Shown here: in pieces, positions 7,366-14,911 of the stretch | Layout: each line of letters starts with the position of its first letter | Position numbering within the stretch: position 1 is the first letter of the stretch | Source: a virus | Reading direction: 5' to 3' (one strand) | Length of the DNA: 22,805 nucleotides | Virus record (IMG/VR): IMGVR_UViG_3300023180_000424 | Coordinates: 1-22,805 of that record | Notes under the pieces: model-generated | What the model was told of the DNA's origin: nothing | The model's input: only the letters and a program-made list of their open reading frames with translations | Database searches by the model: none | Made by a program: the position numbers and the translations under genes

Positions 7366-8418
7366 ATGAAAGAGATTGAGGCTTTAAGAAAAACCAAATA
7401 TGAATTGGTAAGAACAATCAATTCTATACAAAAAACATTGGATGAAAAAACCGGTGGAAAAAAGAGAATTCTTTTCGTTGCTCCACATCTTTCAACTGGA
7501 GGAATGCCTCAATACCTGTACAAAAAAATAGAGTCTTTTAACGAAGAAGCTGAAGTTTATTGCATACAATATAACAATACATCGGAGGAATATGTTGTAC
7601 AGAGAAATAGGATAAAGGAAAGGATTGGTTCTAGATTCCATTGTTTGGGGGAAGATAAGACAGAGATACTTGATTTAATTGATAGAATTTACCCTGACGT
7701 TATCCATTTTGATGATTTTGTTGAATTTTTTGTAGACCCGTCGATTATTGACAAAATATATGCACTGGATAGACCATATTGCATAGTTGAAACTTGCCAC
7801 AGCTCAAATATTTCCCCATCAGATAAGATATATTGTCCGGATAAACTGGTTATGGTAAATCAATGGATGTGTAACAAATTTAAAGATCTTGGTGTTCCGA
7901 CAGACATTTTAGAATACCCAATTGAGGATTTTAAAAGACCTGATAGAAAATCTGCCTTAGAGAGTCTTGGTCTAGATCCAAACAAAAAGCATGTAATAAA
8001 TATCGGTTTATTCACACCAGGTAAAAACCAAGGTGAGCTTATAGAGCACGCTAGAAATCTCATTGACTACCCAATACAATTTCACTTTATAGGAAATACT
8101 GCACCAAATTTTCAAAGCTATTGGGAACCACTTTTAGAAACACTACCTGATAATTGCAAATTATGGGGTGAAAGAGATGATGCGGATCTTTTCTATAGTG
8201 CGGCTGACCTTTTTGTTTTTACCTCTAATTGGGAGTTAAATCCCATTGTTATAAAGGAGACTCTTTCATGGAAACTACCGATTTTAATGAGAAGACTTGA
8301 TCCATACATGGATTCTTATGATCAGAATCCATTGGTAAGCTATCTTAGCCCTAGCGGTGCTTTTTTAGATATACCTGCAGATACGGAAAAAATTAAGGAC
8401 ATATTAGATTTAAGATGA
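7366..8418 (+). CDS. GT-B glycosyltransferase, family 4-like
   Basis: The first 30 residues form a short helical, coiled-coil-prone extension. The GT-B N-domain starts at 'KRILFVAPHLSTGG' (about 33-46), including the Gly-Gly loop typical of GT4. The C-domain starts near 'HVINIGLFTPGKNQGE', where a GT4 enzyme has its donor-binding 'G.....KG' segment. The EX7E-type acidic pair is Glu290 and Glu298 in 'WELNPIVIKE'. GT4 enzymes are retaining transferases using nucleotide sugars. At 350 residues it is within the family range. The start codon abuts the TAA of the coiled-coil gene, and its stop overlaps the next start as ATGA (8415-8418). Acceptor and donor cannot be determined from sequence. Confidence 0.85.
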   Translation: MKEIEALRKTKYELVRTINSIQKTLDEKTGGKKRILFVAPHLSTGGMPQYLYKKIESFNEEAEVYCIQYNNTSEEYVVQRNRIKERIGSRFHCLGEDKTEILDLIDRIYPDVIHFDDFVEFFVDPSIIDKIYALDRPYCIVETCHSSNISPSDKIYCPDKLVMVNQWMCNKFKDLGVPTDILEYPIEDFKRPDRKSALESLGLDPNKKHVINIGLFTPGKNQGELIEHARNLIDYPIQFHFIGNTAPNFQSYWEPLLETLPDNCKLWGERDDADLFYSAADLFVFTSNWELNPIVIKETLSWKLPILMRRLDPYMDSYDQNPLVSYLSPSGAFLDIPADTEKIKDILDLR

Positions 8419-9596
8419 AAAATAGAGGCTTAAAAGTTTATGAGAGCTTAAAAAAAGCGGACTTTGTAAGGTTTAGACACCCCTACACTTTTGAACTTAC
8501 TTTTGATAATGGTGCTAATGTTGATTGCATAGGACCAAATAATGCTAAACCTTGTACAATAAAGTTCATGGATTTAAGTACTGGTACATATGGGTATACA
8601 GGTGAAATTTCTGCTGGACTTTTTACAAGGCTTTATAGAAAATGGTTTACTCCTTGGAGATTAGAGGCTTACGATAATGATGAATTAATCTACCAGAGAG
8701 ATCTGGAAGACGTAATTAGTGAGGAAAAAGTTTGTATTAGTGTTGATAGCAACTCACTTGGTGACACTCTAGCTTGGATGCCCGTCATAGAAAAATTCAG
8801 AAGAAAATATGACTGTGACCTCTATGTTACTACATTTTGGAATGAGCTTCTTGCTAACTATTATCCTTCCATAAGGTTTAGATCACCCGGGTCAAGAGAG
8901 ATCAATACAAAAATTACATTTGGTGTGGGGTGGTATGACGAGAATGACCGCGATAGACATAGGAGGGATCCTAGAGCTATTTCGTTACAGCAGGTTGCTG
9001 GGGATATTTTAGGAATAGATGTTGAAGGTGACCTATTAAACGAAAGTGTACCACTAACAATACAAAACACAAACTCAACTATTGACGGAAAGTATGTGTG
9101 TTTGGCTATGGATTCTACCGCTAATGCTAAACATTGGCACTATGAGGACGGCTGGCAGAAGATTACCGATTATTTAAATTCAATAGGTTATAAGGTTGTT
9201 GTTGTACAAAAGCAGGGAACAAATTTAAATGGAGTGATTGACAAAACTGGAGATATTGATATTTTACAAAGAGCCATTGACATTTATCACTCCGATTTCT
9301 TTATTGGAATAGGGTCTGGTCTAAGCTGGCTTGCTTGGTCACTACACAAGCCAGTTGTAATGATATCTGGTTTTTCGGATCCCGCGTGTGAATTTTCTAC
9401 TAAAAACTATAGAATCATAAACCGCGATGTCTGCCATGGTTGCTTTAGTGATACCTCAATAAAATTTGATAAGGGGGATTGGAATTGGTGTCCGAGGTTA
9501 AAGGATACCGAAAGGATGTTTGAATGTACAAAAACAATTACCCCAGAGGTTGTTCAAACCTATATCGACGATCTGATACAAAATCACCTATCTTAA
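8415..9596 (+). CDS. Autotransporter-type protein O-heptosyltransferase (BAHT/TibC-like)
   Basis: The C-terminal region matches the bacterial autotransporter heptosyltransferase family (TibC, Aah; GT9-related) closely. It has 'SGLSWLAWSLHKPVVMISGF', then a CxxC (Cys340, Cys343), 'WCPR' (Cys359) and 'FEC' (Cys371), giving C-x2-C-x15-C-x11-C. In TibC a four-Cys cluster binds iron. 'SLGDTLAWMP' (114-123) contains Asp117, equivalent to the proposed catalytic base. An N-terminal beta-rich domain (about 1-100) precedes the GT-B core, as in the family. Characterised members transfer heptose from ADP-heptose to serines of surface adhesins. Here the gene closes the glycosyltransferase cluster downstream of a Ser-rich fibre. 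It overlaps the preceding gene by four bases. No ADP-heptose synthesis gene is in the window, so the donor would come from the host or another locus, and the sugar may not be heptose. Confidence 0.88.
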   Translation: MKNRGLKVYESLKKADFVRFRHPYTFELTFDNGANVDCIGPNNAKPCTIKFMDLSTGTYGYTGEISAGLFTRLYRKWFTPWRLEAYDNDELIYQRDLEDVISEEKVCISVDSNSLGDTLAWMPVIEKFRRKYDCDLYVTTFWNELLANYYPSIRFRSPGSREINTKITFGVGWYDENDRDRHRRDPRAISLQQVAGDILGIDVEGDLLNESVPLTIQNTNSTIDGKYVCLAMDSTANAKHWHYEDGWQKITDYLNSIGYKVVVVQKQGTNLNGVIDKTGDIDILQRAIDIYHSDFFIGIGSGLSWLAWSLHKPVVMISGFSDPACEFSTKNYRIINRDVCHGCFSDTSIKFDKGDWNWCPRLKDTERMFECTKTITPEVVQTYIDDLIQNHLS

Positions 9597-9611
9597 CCTC
9601 TTTTATTTCTA

Positions 9612-9624
9612 CGGATATATAAAC
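9612..9624 (+). promoter_or_regulatory. Putative phage late promoter upstream of the neck/structural gene
   Basis: The box GGATATATAAA lies about 45 bases before ATG 9666, in the only sizeable gap after the glycosyltransferase cluster. It resembles the T4 late promoter core TATAAATA and similar boxes before four other transcription-unit starts in this window. Seventeen bases downstream (box start to element start) lies ACCGAG (9631-9636), as at the sheath gene. Confidence 0.5.
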
Positions 9625-9626
9625 AT

Positions 9627-9646
9627 ACAGACCGAGCTTTGTCTGT
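9627..9646 (+). other. Small stem-loop in the 5' leader enclosing CGAG
   Basis: ACAGAC (9627-9632) can pair with GTCTGT (9641-9646), a 6-bp stem with an 8-base loop containing CGAG. It sits between the putative late promoter and ATG 9666. It could affect transcript stability or translation; no U-tract follows, so it is not a convincing terminator. Confidence 0.35.
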
Positions 9647-9665
9647 TAATAATATCTTGTAGATA

Positions 9666-12221
9666 ATGGCTTTTTACCCAGAAAATAGATTTCCAAAAAA
9701 AGGTATCCCCGTTTATAACGGCAACGGCGATCAGAGGGATCTTTCGGATCCTAGATTTAGATACCAAGACAATTTGGAGAATACTACCAAGGTTTTTCAC
9801 CAGAGTACAGATAACTATTTTGGAACCACTGGAGCTGCTATGGCACGTGCTGAGCAACTTGGTTGTAATGGTTATCACACAGCTCTTGCTGACGATGGGG
9901 TTTACTATTACTTACCATGTTCTGATGCTACCTGGTATGCTGAAAGAATACAGCAATTCGAAAGCTCATTAAATTTCACATACATAGGTAATTATAGGGT
10001 TCTCACTTGGGATAGCCCATTTAACTATGTACAAGCCTTCAATGGGTGGATAATAGAAACAGCAGGTGCTGTTTTGGGTGATCCTGTAAATCTTGGTGAT
10101 CCAACAGCAGCTATTCCAAATGACATTGCAATTGATTTTAGATATTCTGTTGACGGGAAAAGTTGGTCCCTTTGGGCTAATGTTGGAACTGCATTAACTG
10201 GATTTTCTCAGGGTTATACCTCCAACAACGATTCGACAATCTTCTCAATTCCGCTTGATCCTTCAAAATCATTTTACCCGGAATTTAGATTTACTTCCGT
10301 TGTAGTAAATACGGACGGAACACTGGCTTATGAGACAGATGAACCTATAGATCCTTCAATAGTAATCCTTGATTTCGATCTTGATCTTACCTATGCTACT
10401 GGACCTAGTGGACCTTCTGGTTCAATAGATAACTTGGTTATTAATAGACCTGTACCAAATTGCTCTAATGAGAAGTCAAACAGACCAGTTGTTTTTGATG
10501 ATTGCAACTACACTTTTAATCCCTATGCAATAAACAAGGCTGTTAACCTGTATAAGGATTTAAGCTTGGTTGTAAACAAGGTATTTGGGTTTGAGACAAA
10601 TTATTATTCAGTGCAACCACAAGCTAGAGGTAAAGACGTAGTGTTGAAGGAGTATACTTTATTTGATGTTGTAGATGAACAATGTGTGAAGGTAATGGTT
10701 CCTTCAAATCAATTTCCAGATAACCGAACAAATTATGATCCCTTCGGAATCCAGTTTGACGAACCGTTCGAGATTCATATAGATAAGACCTATTTCGAAA
10801 ACATTTTTGGAAGAGGCTCACAACCAAGGAAGAGAGATATTATTTACTTCCCTTTAACCAATAGGATCTATGAAATAAATTCTACCTACTTGTTCAGGGA
10901 TTTCATGTATTCTCCGGTTTACTACAAAATAGAGCTTAAAAAATATAGTCCTAAGTCTAATACGTATTTCAAAGACCCTGCTTACAAAGAGGAATTAGAT
11001 GGAATTGCACTTACTACAGAAAAGCTATTTGGTGCAGAGGTTGAAGCTGAAGAGCAAAAAATAGCTAAGCCAGAGCAATACTCCGATAGTACGCAAAGAA
11101 GACAAGAGGACCCAACCAGGTCTTATATCTATAAGAATCTTCCTATAGTTGGGTATGATCTCAATAACAACTGGACAATAGTGTTTAACAACTACTACGA
11201 TATGTCGGATGCTTTTGTTTCTGATTCAGAATTCGTATATCAGCCTAACAAGTATCGCGAAGCACTTAGGTATAAAAACAGACCTCTATTGGAGAGCGAT
11301 GGTGAGGTATCCTACACCTGTTGGTTTAGTTTGAAGAACTATATTAATGAGGATAGCTTGGCTAAAAAACCATACTCTCCAGCACCAATCACAAAAGTCT
11401 CAGAGGATGCTAACCAAATTTTATACAGCTCTCACCCATATAAACACAATTTAACCCCATTTAGGCAATTTTCGGATAACCCGGAAGGGTATGTTGCAAT
11501 TAGTACTGATGCTAACCATTCGGGAGGATTCAAGGTTCTAACTACTCCTGATGAGTTTAAATTTTCTGTTGCAAATCCAAATCTTCCTTATGCTAAGAAT
11601 ACTGCAAATTGGAAAATGCAAAAGGCACAAGCAAGGAATCTAATTGATGGAACCTATATCGATGGCTCTGGTTTGTTAAAAGGCATGAGGATAGACTTAG
11701 TGCATTCTGGTACCAACGATGCTGCAAATAATAATTATGTACAGCAAGGAAGCATTGAGATTATCTTAAACGATCTTACGTATGATTCCAGATTGCAATT
11801 TACTCCAGAGCAGGGAGAGTGGTATGGATTGGTTGTTAATATAAGTAACAAGTATAAGCAGATGGGAATTAACATCTGGAAAATGTCGTATGATCCAACA
11901 AATCCAGGTGCACAACAATCATCAGATTTAGTTAAAGTGCACGAAGATTATAGGACGTTAACCAAATCTTACATTTTTGATGCTCCCTCTGATATTGAGA
12001 CAAACGTAAACAACCCATTCTATGGGACGGATAATAACGCTTACAAGATTTACACATCCCCGCTCCTTTTATCGAATGTAAGACTGTTTAAGAACATGAT
12101 AGATATTGATAAACAATCAATTGTCCTTAACCAGAACACTGTAAGGGATGAACAACTAGCATATATTATAGATAACGCTAAACCACAATTGATCCTACCT
12201 AAATTCGCAAGAAATAGGTAA
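9666..12221 (+). CDS. Large virion structural protein, gp14-like neck region plus LamG-like C-terminus
   Basis: The 851-residue protein appears modular. The N-terminus has 'AMARAEQLGCNGYHT...YYYLPC', a motif I associate with phage virion proteins. A short Gly-Pro-Ser linker follows near 10399-10420. The middle (about residues 265-450) includes 'FGIQFDEPFEIHIDKTYFE' and 'KRDIIYFPLTNRIYEIN', with spacing reminiscent of T4 neck protein gp14. The C-terminal part (about 540-835) has beta-strand spacing and the 'SNVRLFKNMIDI' ending of LamG/concanavalin-like domains. It lies just upstream of the small terminase, where T4 carries neck genes 13-14-15. T4 gp14 is far shorter (~256 aa), so this would be a fusion with decoration domains. 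The start ATG 9666 follows the A/T-rich leader. Structural role likely, neck assignment tentative. Confidence 0.6.
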   Translation: MAFYPENRFPKKGIPVYNGNGDQRDLSDPRFRYQDNLENTTKVFHQSTDNYFGTTGAAMARAEQLGCNGYHTALADDGVYYYLPCSDATWYAERIQQFESSLNFTYIGNYRVLTWDSPFNYVQAFNGWIIETAGAVLGDPVNLGDPTAAIPNDIAIDFRYSVDGKSWSLWANVGTALTGFSQGYTSNNDSTIFSIPLDPSKSFYPEFRFTSVVVNTDGTLAYETDEPIDPSIVILDFDLDLTYATGPSGPSGSIDNLVINRPVPNCSNEKSNRPVVFDDCNYTFNPYAINKAVNLYKDLSLVVNKVFGFETNYYSVQPQARGKDVVLKEYTLFDVVDEQCVKVMVPSNQFPDNRTNYDPFGIQFDEPFEIHIDKTYFENIFGRGSQPRKRDIIYFPLTNRIYEINSTYLFRDFMYSPVYYKIELKKYSPKSNTYFKDPAYKEELDGIALTTEKLFGAEVEAEEQKIAKPEQYSDSTQRRQEDPTRSYIYKNLPIVGYDLNNNWTIVFNNYYDMSDAFVSDSEFVYQPNKYREALRYKNRPLLESDGEVSYTCWFSLKNYINEDSLAKKPYSPAPITKVSEDANQILYSSHPYKHNLTPFRQFSDNPEGYVAISTDANHSGGFKVLTTPDEFKFSVANPNLPYAKNTANWKMQKAQARNLIDGTYIDGSGLLKGMRIDLVHSGTNDAANNNYVQQGSIEIILNDLTYDSRLQFTPEQGEWYGLVVNISNKYKQMGINIWKMSYDPTNPGAQQSSDLVKVHEDYRTLTKSYIFDAPSDIETNVNNPFYGTDNNAYKIYTSPLLLSNVRLFKNMIDIDKQSIVLNQNTVRDEQLAYIIDNAKPQLILPKFARNR

Positions 12222-12235
12222 TTAACAGAATTGAT

Positions 12236-13009
12236 ATGCCAAGAAGAAAACCGAAACCAGAAAGGGTAGTCGAAGAAAAGATAAAAGAAAGTCTTGATTC
12301 TATACTGCAAGATGAAAATCTTGATTTTGATGCAGTAACAGCAGATGAGCTTCCTAGGCTAAAAACCACGGAACTTATGAACTTTAGTGAGGCTACTCAA
12401 ACTACGGGTACTGATGCTAAGGGAGTTCTTGATTCCATAGTTAAGTTTTATCTTGATGAGAACCTCATAGACCAAACCGATTACATCGAATACAAGAAGA
12501 AGATTGATTCGATGAACATCGCCTCTATGATGCTTCAACTTAAAACTGCACAGCACGCTATAACCAAGCTACTTGAAGAAATAGATCTTGGAAACGCCAA
12601 TCCAAGAATGTTTGAGGTTCTTGCACAATTGCAATCTCAAATTATGCAAATGCCTAAAGACTACCAAACATATGTGCAAAAGATGGAGGATGGTTACAAA
12701 TCAATAGCTACCCAATTGGAGGAAAAAAGCAATTCAGGATCATTTCAACTTGAACCTGGAGAAGACGGAAAGAATGTCTATAACCCATCCACTAACGAAT
12801 CTGGGGGAATTAAGGTTAGAGGAACTAAGGGATTAATGGAGGGTTTAAGGGATATTATAGGGGCTGAAATTGAGGATGTAAGGGTTGAGGATGTTGACGA
12901 TAACGCAGTAGTAAATGCTAAAAAGAAAGCAGAAATCGATGCAAGCAGAAACATCTCTTTGGATGAAGAAGATACTGGCTTGGAGGTAGAAGATGATTTA
13001 TTTGATTAA
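12236..13009 (+). CDS. 16: Terminase small subunit (T4 gp16-like)
   Basis: The gene sits immediately upstream of the large terminase, as gene 16 does in T4. After a basic N-terminus (residues 2-8) and an acidic linker, the core (about 60-165) is helical and contains 'KTAQHAITKLLEEIDLGNANPRMFEVLAQL'-type sequence spanning about 100-129. This matches the family pattern of a helix followed by 'HPR.YEV..QL'. The C-terminus is rich in Asp and Glu. Small terminase oligomers recognise viral DNA and stimulate the ATPase of the large subunit. At 257 residues it is longer than T4 gp16 (164 aa), with extra residues at the C-terminus. The gene begins 14 bases after the neck/structural gene and ends two bases before the gp17 start, so the three are probably co-transcribed. 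Confidence 0.75.
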   Translation: MPRRKPKPERVVEEKIKESLDSILQDENLDFDAVTADELPRLKTTELMNFSEATQTTGTDAKGVLDSIVKFYLDENLIDQTDYIEYKKKIDSMNIASMMLQLKTAQHAITKLLEEIDLGNANPRMFEVLAQLQSQIMQMPKDYQTYVQKMEDGYKSIATQLEEKSNSGSFQLEPGEDGKNVYNPSTNESGGIKVRGTKGLMEGLRDIIGAEIEDVRVEDVDDNAVVNAKKKAEIDASRNISLDEEDTGLEVEDDLFD

Positions 13010-13011
13010 CA

Positions 13012-14808
13012 ATGGCCGAAAAAGAAGAGAAAGATTCCAATTACTGGAGTACCAAAAGAATAGAGGAACTTCTATTTAGGGTTGAAGAGGAGGGGCTTGA
13101 TTACAAGTCTGTTGATAACCCCTTTCATGATGGTGACCCAGAGCTTAAGATGTCAAATCTTTTGTATGAGTATACACAAGACGAGATTTTAGAGATGGAA
13201 AGATGCGCAAAAGATGTTGTTTATTTTTCTAAGTACTGTAGGGTCATGACTGATGACGGTCTTTTTTATGTAAAACTTCGTGACTACCAAGAATCAGTTC
13301 TCCGTGAGTATCAAGCTAATAGATTTAATATATTTTTAGCACCTAGACAGGTTGGAAAATCAATTACTTCAGCTATTGTCCTTGTTTGGTATCTTCTTTT
13401 CAATCACGATAAAAATGCAATGATCTTAGCAAACGTTGGTTCTACTGCAGAAGAACTGATGGATAAGATCAAAGCAATAGTAAGAGGTCTGCCGTGGTTC
13501 TTAAAACCTGGTATGGTAGTAAACAATGTGATGTCTATGAAGTTTGATAACGGGTGTAGAGCAATTGCAAAAACTACTACAAAAACATCCGCAATTGGTT
13601 TTACAATTCACTTTCTTTATATGGACGAATTTGCTCATATCCACCCAAATTTTATAGAATCGTTTTTTAGATCAACATATCCTACAGTATCTTCTTCTAA
13701 GGTTTCTAGAATTATTATTACATCAACCCCAAATGGAATGAATAAATTCTATGAAATTTATAAAGGTGCTGTTGATGGTGAAAATAGCTTTAATCCTATA
13801 AGGGTTGATTGGTGGCAAGTTCCCGGAAGGGACGAAGAATGGAAAAAACAAGAAATCGCTAACCTAGGTTCTCAAGAATTGTTTAATCAGGAATACGGCA
13901 ACCAGTTTTTAAGTTCCTCTACATTGCTTCTAGGATCTAACGAGCTTAAAAAAATTAAAGCAAACGAGGTTGAATATGAATGGAGGGACATTGATGTTCT
14001 AGAGGATGTTGGACTTCCGTATGACAATTTTAGATGGCATCCAAAATTCAGTTTGAATACTGATACTCTTTTCAATAATAGATTTGTTATTTCGATTGAC
14101 TTAGCTGGTGGCGGAAAGGGGGATTTTACAGTTCTTAATATTTTTAAGGTGGTACCTCTGCCAAAAAAAGTAATAGAGGCCATGGATGATTTCCAAGATG
14201 AGTCTGACTTTTTCGGGCTTCTACAGGTTGGCATTTATAGGGATAATGAAATTGAGGTTGAGGATTTTAAAAAAATCCTCGAAGCCTTGGTTGTTAAGTT
14301 CTTCAATCCAGAAAATGTAAGGGTACTTTTAGAGATTAACTTTAAAGGTGAATTGCTTATAGACAAGCTCATTTTAAATGACGACTTTCCTCTCGAAATC
14401 TTTGTACACACAAAGCACACAGAATCTGCTAGGACGAGAAAGCCTGGTATAAAGTACAACGAGAAAAACAAGATGAAATACTGTGAGATTCTTAGATCTC
14501 AGATGAGGATGAATAGGGTAATAATAAACGAATCTACTTGGACTGTACCTGAGTTATTCTCTTTCGGTCTTAACACTAGGGGAACTTATTCAAGTCAATC
14601 TGGACACGATGATGTAGCAATGACGATTGTAAATCTTTCTGGGATGTTTGAATCCTCCGATTTTTATGATCTTGTTGGTGAATTGTATGATGAGCTTGGT
14701 GAATCTACCTACCGGGATCTTATAGATCTAAAGATGGAAGAAAATAGTGAGGATGGAGCATCAACCAAAGAGGGAGGGTTCTATAGCTCTTTCAGTCAGT
14801 TGCTCTAA
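13012..14808 (+). CDS. 17: Terminase large subunit, packaging ATPase/nuclease (T4 gp17-like)
   Basis: This motor packages concatemeric genomes into the prohead and cuts them. All the key motifs are visible. The Walker A loop is 'PRQVGKS' (about 111-117) and Walker B is Met204-Asp205-Glu206 after 'IHFLY'. The coupling motif is 'TSTPNG' (237-242). The RNase H-fold nuclease follows with Asp363 in 'SIDLAGGG', Glu441 in 'LLEINFKG' and the 'GHDDVAM' acid pair (Asp533, Asp534). At 598 residues it is close to T4 gp17 (610 aa). ATG 13012 lies two bases after the gp16 stop. The full set of catalytic residues suggests an active enzyme. Confidence 0.95.
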   Translation: MAEKEEKDSNYWSTKRIEELLFRVEEEGLDYKSVDNPFHDGDPELKMSNLLYEYTQDEILEMERCAKDVVYFSKYCRVMTDDGLFYVKLRDYQESVLREYQANRFNIFLAPRQVGKSITSAIVLVWYLLFNHDKNAMILANVGSTAEELMDKIKAIVRGLPWFLKPGMVVNNVMSMKFDNGCRAIAKTTTKTSAIGFTIHFLYMDEFAHIHPNFIESFFRSTYPTVSSSKVSRIIITSTPNGMNKFYEIYKGAVDGENSFNPIRVDWWQVPGRDEEWKKQEIANLGSQELFNQEYGNQFLSSSTLLLGSNELKKIKANEVEYEWRDIDVLEDVGLPYDNFRWHPKFSLNTDTLFNNRFVISIDLAGGGKGDFTVLNIFKVVPLPKKVIEAMDDFQDESDFFGLLQVGIYRDNEIEVEDFKKILEALVVKFFNPENVRVLLEINFKGELLIDKLILNDDFPLEIFVHTKHTESARTRKPGIKYNEKNKMKYCEILRSQMRMNRVIINESTWTVPELFSFGLNTRGTYSSQSGHDDVAMTIVNLSGMFESSDFYDLVGELYDELGESTYRDLIDLKMEENSEDGASTKEGGFYSSFSQLL

Positions 14809-14822
14809 ATAATTTGCTTTTT

Positions 14823-14834
14823 CCGATATATACA
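14823..14834 (+). promoter_or_regulatory. Putative late promoter 1 upstream of tail sheath
   Basis: CCGATATATACA lies 78 bases before ATG 14912 in the 103-base gap after gp17. ACCGAG starts at 14842, exactly 17 bases from the start of GATATATA, the same spacing as at 9614/9631. A small stem-loop follows at 14849-14864. Confidence 0.5.
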
Positions 14835-14848
14835 ATTACTAACCGAGT

Positions 14849-14864
14849 AGCATACAAAAATGCT
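14849..14864 (+). other. Short stem-loop in the sheath leader
   Basis: AGCAT (14849-14853) pairs with ATGCT (14860-14864) around a six-base loop ACAAAA. It follows the ACCGAG element, as does the leader hairpin upstream of 9666. Weak on its own. Confidence 0.3.
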
Positions 14865-14874
14865 GGTTTTGGTT

Positions 14875-14886
14875 TAGATATATAGT
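14875..14886 (+). promoter_or_regulatory. Putative late promoter 2 upstream of tail sheath
   Basis: A second box, TTAGATATATAG, lies about 26 bases before ATG 14912. Two boxes before the sheath gene would fit the very high expression needed for a major tail protein. Confidence 0.4.
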
Positions 14887-14911
14887 AGGCAAAAATATCT
14901 CTTGTACAATA

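Noticed and set aside
4592-9596. Glycosyltransferase block as DNA-base (hydroxymethylcytosine) glucosylation or as host O-antigen conversion
   Set aside because: No hydroxymethylase or T4 alpha/beta-glucosyltransferase-like gene, and no membrane flippase or acetyltransferase, accompanies it. The TibC-like member points to protein glycosylation. Not fully excluded for the GT2/GT4 genes.
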